Below, piece by piece: positions 7,301 through 8,412 of a stretch of DNA of 8,412 nt. The first letter of the stretch is position 1. Each line of letters opens with the position of its first letter. The stretch comes from an uncultured Devosia sp. (GTDB lineage: Bacteria; Pseudomonadota; Alphaproteobacteria; Rhizobiales; Devosiaceae): the NCBI GenBank assembly GCA_946481445.1, contig CAMLOA010000061.1, positions 1-8,412 on the forward strand. Direction: 5' to 3'. Below the pieces are notes generated by a model. It did not search any database. It had not been told where the DNA came from and saw only the letters and a list, made by a program, of their open reading frames with translations. The translations under genes were made by a program, and so were the position numbers.

Positions 7301-7696
7301 TGGGCGAACGTAGAATTCGACTTCATCCGCCGCGAGATCGTGGTGGGTGGCCTGGCCGGTTCCTGGTTCATCCACCTGTCGGCTGCGCTGGTATCGGGTC
7401 TGTTCTTCTCGACGGCACTGACGCTGGTTATGGTGCCGGTGATGATCACGGCGCCCAGCGTGATGTGGAGCCAGATCCGCTGGATCGCGCACCAGTTCGC
7501 GCGGCTCGGCCGGTTCGTGACCGGGCGCGGCCGCCAGCCGGCCATGGCCGTGCCCGCCGGGTTCGACGGGTTGGCCGTGGAGATCCCCGCCGATGCCGAT
7601 GGCGCCAGACGCTATATCGTCAGCCCCGATGCCGGGCTGGTGGAGAAGGAAAAGAACGGCGTGACGGTCGTGAGCCGGCCGGAAGCCGCCGAATAG
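4358..7696 (+). CDS. RND-family efflux pump, inner-membrane permease (AcrB/HAE1 type)
   Basis: This is a proton-driven inner-membrane exporter of 1112 residues, slightly longer than AcrB. It has the duplicated RND layout: TM1 near residues 12-32, a large periplasmic porter loop to about 330, TM2-TM6 (about 333-480), TM7 (about 532-549), a second periplasmic loop to about 864, TM8 from 865, and TM12 ending near 1035. The proton-relay residues are intact: Asp398-Asp399 in VLVDDPVVVVEY, Lys932 in GIVVKNGIVLID and Thr970 in VLLTAFL, matching AcrB Asp407/Asp408/Lys940/Thr978. The acidic relay and multidrug-type porter loops favour the hydrophobe/amphiphile class over heavy-metal (CusA) pumps, but the substrate cannot be read from sequence. 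A charged cytoplasmic tail of about 75 residues (1036-1112) exceeds the usual AcrB end. ATG 4358 is two bases after the adaptor stop, suggesting translational coupling. No outer-membrane channel gene follows. Confidence 0.97.
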   Translation: MVDFIVKILRMPRVVLTIMVIMLAAGISAYVSLPKESFPAIDVPYLYVSISQTGVSPRDAENLLAKPAEEELATLPGLQNISSTSTTGHASVFLEFDINTDKDQALADTRARMDALRSKLPDEANDPVVAEIDLVGMPIISVAVYGSAPEKELVRRAEDLQDALEGIAEVREAVLSGARDEILEVRIDLLRLEAYGLTASQLFDALAKNNMVVAGGTLNTGQGSFNIEVPGLITTAQDVFELPLKTDGNTVVTFGDVATITRTLADATDYTTVNGSPALILGVSKKLGTNIIDVSDKVRAATEELAKDWPAGVHYSFFLDQAETTTSLFRSLEAAVLTAVALVLITCVATLGVRPAIMIGMSIPLSFMMAFLVAQSLGMTINMMVMFGLVIAVGVLVDDPVVVVEYAERKLQEGVSKKEAFILAVRKMFVPVVGATATTLGAFIPLLFWPGIIGKFMSYLPMIVIIVMVASLISALIFMPVIGAAIASSHVDPKAKEAADVVMYADKFDSRKVRGLTGIYVRTMEKLLHWPLPTLAVGFAIIVGIFVYYGQNPTGSEAFPASEPEFATVAVVGRGNYSPEEIRDMMSEIGDEIMQVQGIQDVIMQFGSTGAFGATPPDTIGNFQLQLVNYNNRVKAEEIFADIRERVDGFAGLDVQVLAAENGPPAGKDINLRVESTNYDDLVPVVTAIRDHLATWPEVVDLEDGRPSPGIDWQITIDRNEAGKYGIGVRELAPYVQLVTSGVNLGTYRDAQTGEELDIKVRLPEDERTFDALDSMRIATQAGMIPVSNFIERTAVPKVANISRRNQVYQMPVAAGLTNLPEGVFAADKVEELQAWIAEQDFPETVSVAFGGAEEQMGDANAFIAQAMVMALVLISFVLLLEYNSFYQVFVTLMTVVMSVAGVLLGMLATGMSFSAIMTGLGIVALAGIVVKNGIVLIDTYNDYNRHQGVEPVKAMLLTTAQRVRPVLLTAFLTALGVIPMWANVEFDFIRREIVVGGLAGSWFIHLSAALVSGLFFSTALTLVMVPVMITAPSVMWSQIRWIAHQFARLGRFVTGRGRQPAMAVPAGFDGLAVEIPADADGARRYIVSPDAGLVEKEKNGVTVVSRPEAAE

Positions 7697-7717
7697 TCCG
7701 GTACAGTCAAGAATGAG

Positions 7718-7744
7718 AGGCCCGCAGCGATGCGGGCCTTTTTT
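7718..7744 (+). terminator. Intrinsic (Rho-independent) terminator of the efflux operon
   Basis: AGGCCCGCA (7718-7726) pairs perfectly with TGCGGGCCT (7731-7739) around a GCGA tetraloop of the GNRA type. A run of Ts follows to 7744. It begins 22 bases after the pump stop codon. On the other strand there is no T-run after the hairpin, so it should act mainly on + strand transcripts. Confidence 0.93.
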
Positions 7745-8094
7745 CATGAGCGGGCAATGTTGTCGTTGGCGGGGCGAATGGCCATCGAGCGGATACGCTC
7801 AAAAATGCGCTCATGACCAAGTTCGGCATGGCGACGGAAGAGTTGCCCAACCTGGCGTTCATTGACGGCATAGCCCAATTCTCTCAACCGGCCCACCAGA
7901 CGGTCCATGTCATAGGCGACTTCGATGGGGCCATCGGGCGCCAAAAGAAGGGCTGCGGTGAGCGAGGCATAAGTGCGGAAGCCAAAGCCACTGGCCAAAG
8001 CTTCGTCGGCGTGAGCAGAGCGCAACTCGGGACAAAGGGACCGCAGGGCTGCCTTGAAATCCACGAAGCTGTTGCGGGTAATCCTGAGGGACAT
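7744..8094 (-). CDS. Small uncharacterised protein, 116 residues
   Basis: I cannot assign a function. The start is ATG at 8094 (complement) and the stop at 7744-7746 shares one base with the terminator T-run, so the gene converges on the efflux operon. The protein is soluble, with no signal peptide or membrane segment. It opens with MSLRITRNSFVDFKAAL and has a compact motif HADEALASGFGFRTYASL (residues 28-45; His28, Glu31, Gly38-Phe39-Arg40). Short proteins and N-terminal domains with this His-x-x-Glu-Ala-Leu-Ala...Gly-Phe-Arg-Thr/Asp...Leu pattern recur in Proteobacteria, some annotated as glyoxalase-related, but that link is from memory and weak. The C-terminal half (residues 60-105) looks helical, with many Arg and Glu. 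The ribosome site is weak (GGAT about 10 bases upstream). It could be a real accessory gene; the motif supports coding more than the GC-rich frame alone. Confidence 0.65.
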   Translation of the reverse strand: MSLRITRNSFVDFKAALRSLCPELRSAHADEALASGFGFRTYASLTAALLLAPDGPIEVAYDMDRLVGRLRELGYAVNERQVGQLFRRHAELGHERIFERIRSMAIRPANDNIARS

Positions 8095-8250
8095 GGCACG
8101 ATCCAGTTCCTGGCCGATGTCCGCCGATTACGCACCGACCATGAACGGGGTCGTGGTTTTCTCTAAGCACTCCTCTGTTCAACCCAGCGGCAGGTTTGGC
8201 CTAGGCAGCCGACAAGAGGATAGCTGCGAATGCATCGGCCTGGAAGATGC

Positions 8251-8278
8251 TTGCACATTCAGCCAAAATGGCTATATT
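8251..8278 (+). promoter_or_regulatory. Sigma70-type promoter of the antitoxin gene
   Basis: TTGCAC (8251-8256) and TATATT (8273-8278) are separated by 16 bases, a good match to the consensus, in sequence clearly richer in AT than its surroundings. A start of transcription near 8285 would leave a leader of about 30 bases before the ATG at 8314. Confidence 0.7.
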
Positions 8279-8297
8279 AGCTTTAGCTGATTTAGCC
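8261..8297. promoter_or_regulatory. Inverted-repeat operator cluster (AGCC/TAGC half-sites) over the antitoxin promoter
   Basis: Two inverted repeats with the same 3-base spacing share sequence: AGCCA-aaa-TGGCT (8261-8273) and GCTA-tat-TAGC (8271-8281). AGCT-tt-AGCT (8279-8288) and a final TAGCC (8293-8297) follow. Together they cover the -10 box and the expected transcription start. Phd/YefM antitoxins bind clustered short palindromes in their own promoters, alone and with the toxin, so this is most simply the autoregulatory operator. The identity of the binding protein is inferred from position. Confidence 0.6.
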
Positions 8298-8313
8298 AAC
8301 CCGAGAGATTGTC

Positions 8314-8412
8314 ATGGCCGAAATGACTGCGACCGATGCCAAGAACAAGTTCGGGCAGATGCTGGAAATGGCACAGGCCGAGCCCGTACGCATCCAGAAG
8401 AACGGGCGGGAC
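8314..8412 (+). CDS. Phd/YefM-family type II antitoxin, N-terminal part
   Basis: The frame starts at ATG 8314, with GAGAG (8303-8307) 6 bases upstream as ribosome site, and runs open to the right edge (33 codons). The product begins MAEMTATDAKNKFGQMLEMA and continues with EPVRIQKNGRD. This matches the start of Phd/YefM antitoxins: a beta strand, then a D/E-A-K-x-x-F-x-x-hydrophobic-hydrophobic helix, then a P-(V/I)-x-I-x-K/R-N/H-G-R segment. In full-length proteins of 75-95 residues, this N-terminal fold dimerises and binds the operator, and a disordered C-terminal tail neutralises the toxin. The tail, and the toxin gene expected directly downstream (Doc, RelE/ParE or PIN type), are outside the window. 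It is transcribed away from the - strand gene at 7744-8094. Family recognition from 33 residues is good; the toxin partner is unknown. Confidence 0.85.
   Translation, partial: MAEMTATDAKNKFGQMLEMAQAEPVRIQKNGRD

Noticed and set aside
5693..7747. A 684-codon open frame on the - strand opposite the pump gene
   Set aside because: It is antisense to an unmistakable RND pump; its product is dominated by His, Arg, Asp and Gly with no domain pattern, as expected for the reverse strand of a GC-rich coding sequence.
8054..8290. A 78-codon + strand frame through the intergenic region before the antitoxin
   Set aside because: It overlaps the - strand gene and reads through the antitoxin promoter and operator; there is no ribosome site and no recognisable protein pattern.

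Overview
The window is a GC-rich, densely coded bacterial chromosome segment. Codon use, gene families and gene order suggest an alphaproteobacterium, probably of the Hyphomicrobiales (Devosia-like). That placement is an inference from protein resemblance, not a computed assignment. No rRNA, tRNA, insertion sequence or CRISPR array is visible.

Left part (1-2400), all on the + strand: the C-terminal half of an N-acylglucosamine 2-epimerase/aldose-ketose isomerase family enzyme, cut by the window edge, is followed by nadC (quinolinate phosphoribosyltransferase, NAD synthesis). One base after nadC comes cysQ (3'(2'),5'-bisphosphate nucleotidase). nadC and cysQ are almost certainly co-transcribed.

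Middle part (2401-7744): a 122-bp intergenic region holds three copies of a CCGGCATAT-type element spaced exactly 15 bp apart. It leads into a three-gene drug-efflux-type operon: a PadR-family repressor, a periplasmic adaptor (membrane fusion protein) and a 1112-residue RND inner-membrane pump. Gaps are 15 and 2 bases, and the operon ends at a textbook intrinsic terminator. The likely logic is a self-regulated PadR repressor that controls its own promoter and, through it, the pump. No outer-membrane channel gene is present, so a TolC-like protein encoded elsewhere would have to complete the tripartite pump.

Right part (7744-8412): a small uncharacterised gene on the - strand converges on the efflux operon; its stop codon begins on the last T of the terminator. 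A 219-bp divergent intergenic region follows. Its left portion (8095-8250) shows nothing I can support; its right end has a good sigma70-type promoter overlapped by TAGC/AGCC inverted repeats. This drives the first 33 codons of a Phd/YefM-type antitoxin, cut by the window edge. This last part looks accessory: a probable type II toxin-antitoxin module whose toxin would lie just beyond the window.

I did not find evidence for a wholly new system. The most useful leads are the 15-bp-phased repeat array before padR, the antitoxin with its operator at the right edge, and the nadC-cysQ pairing.
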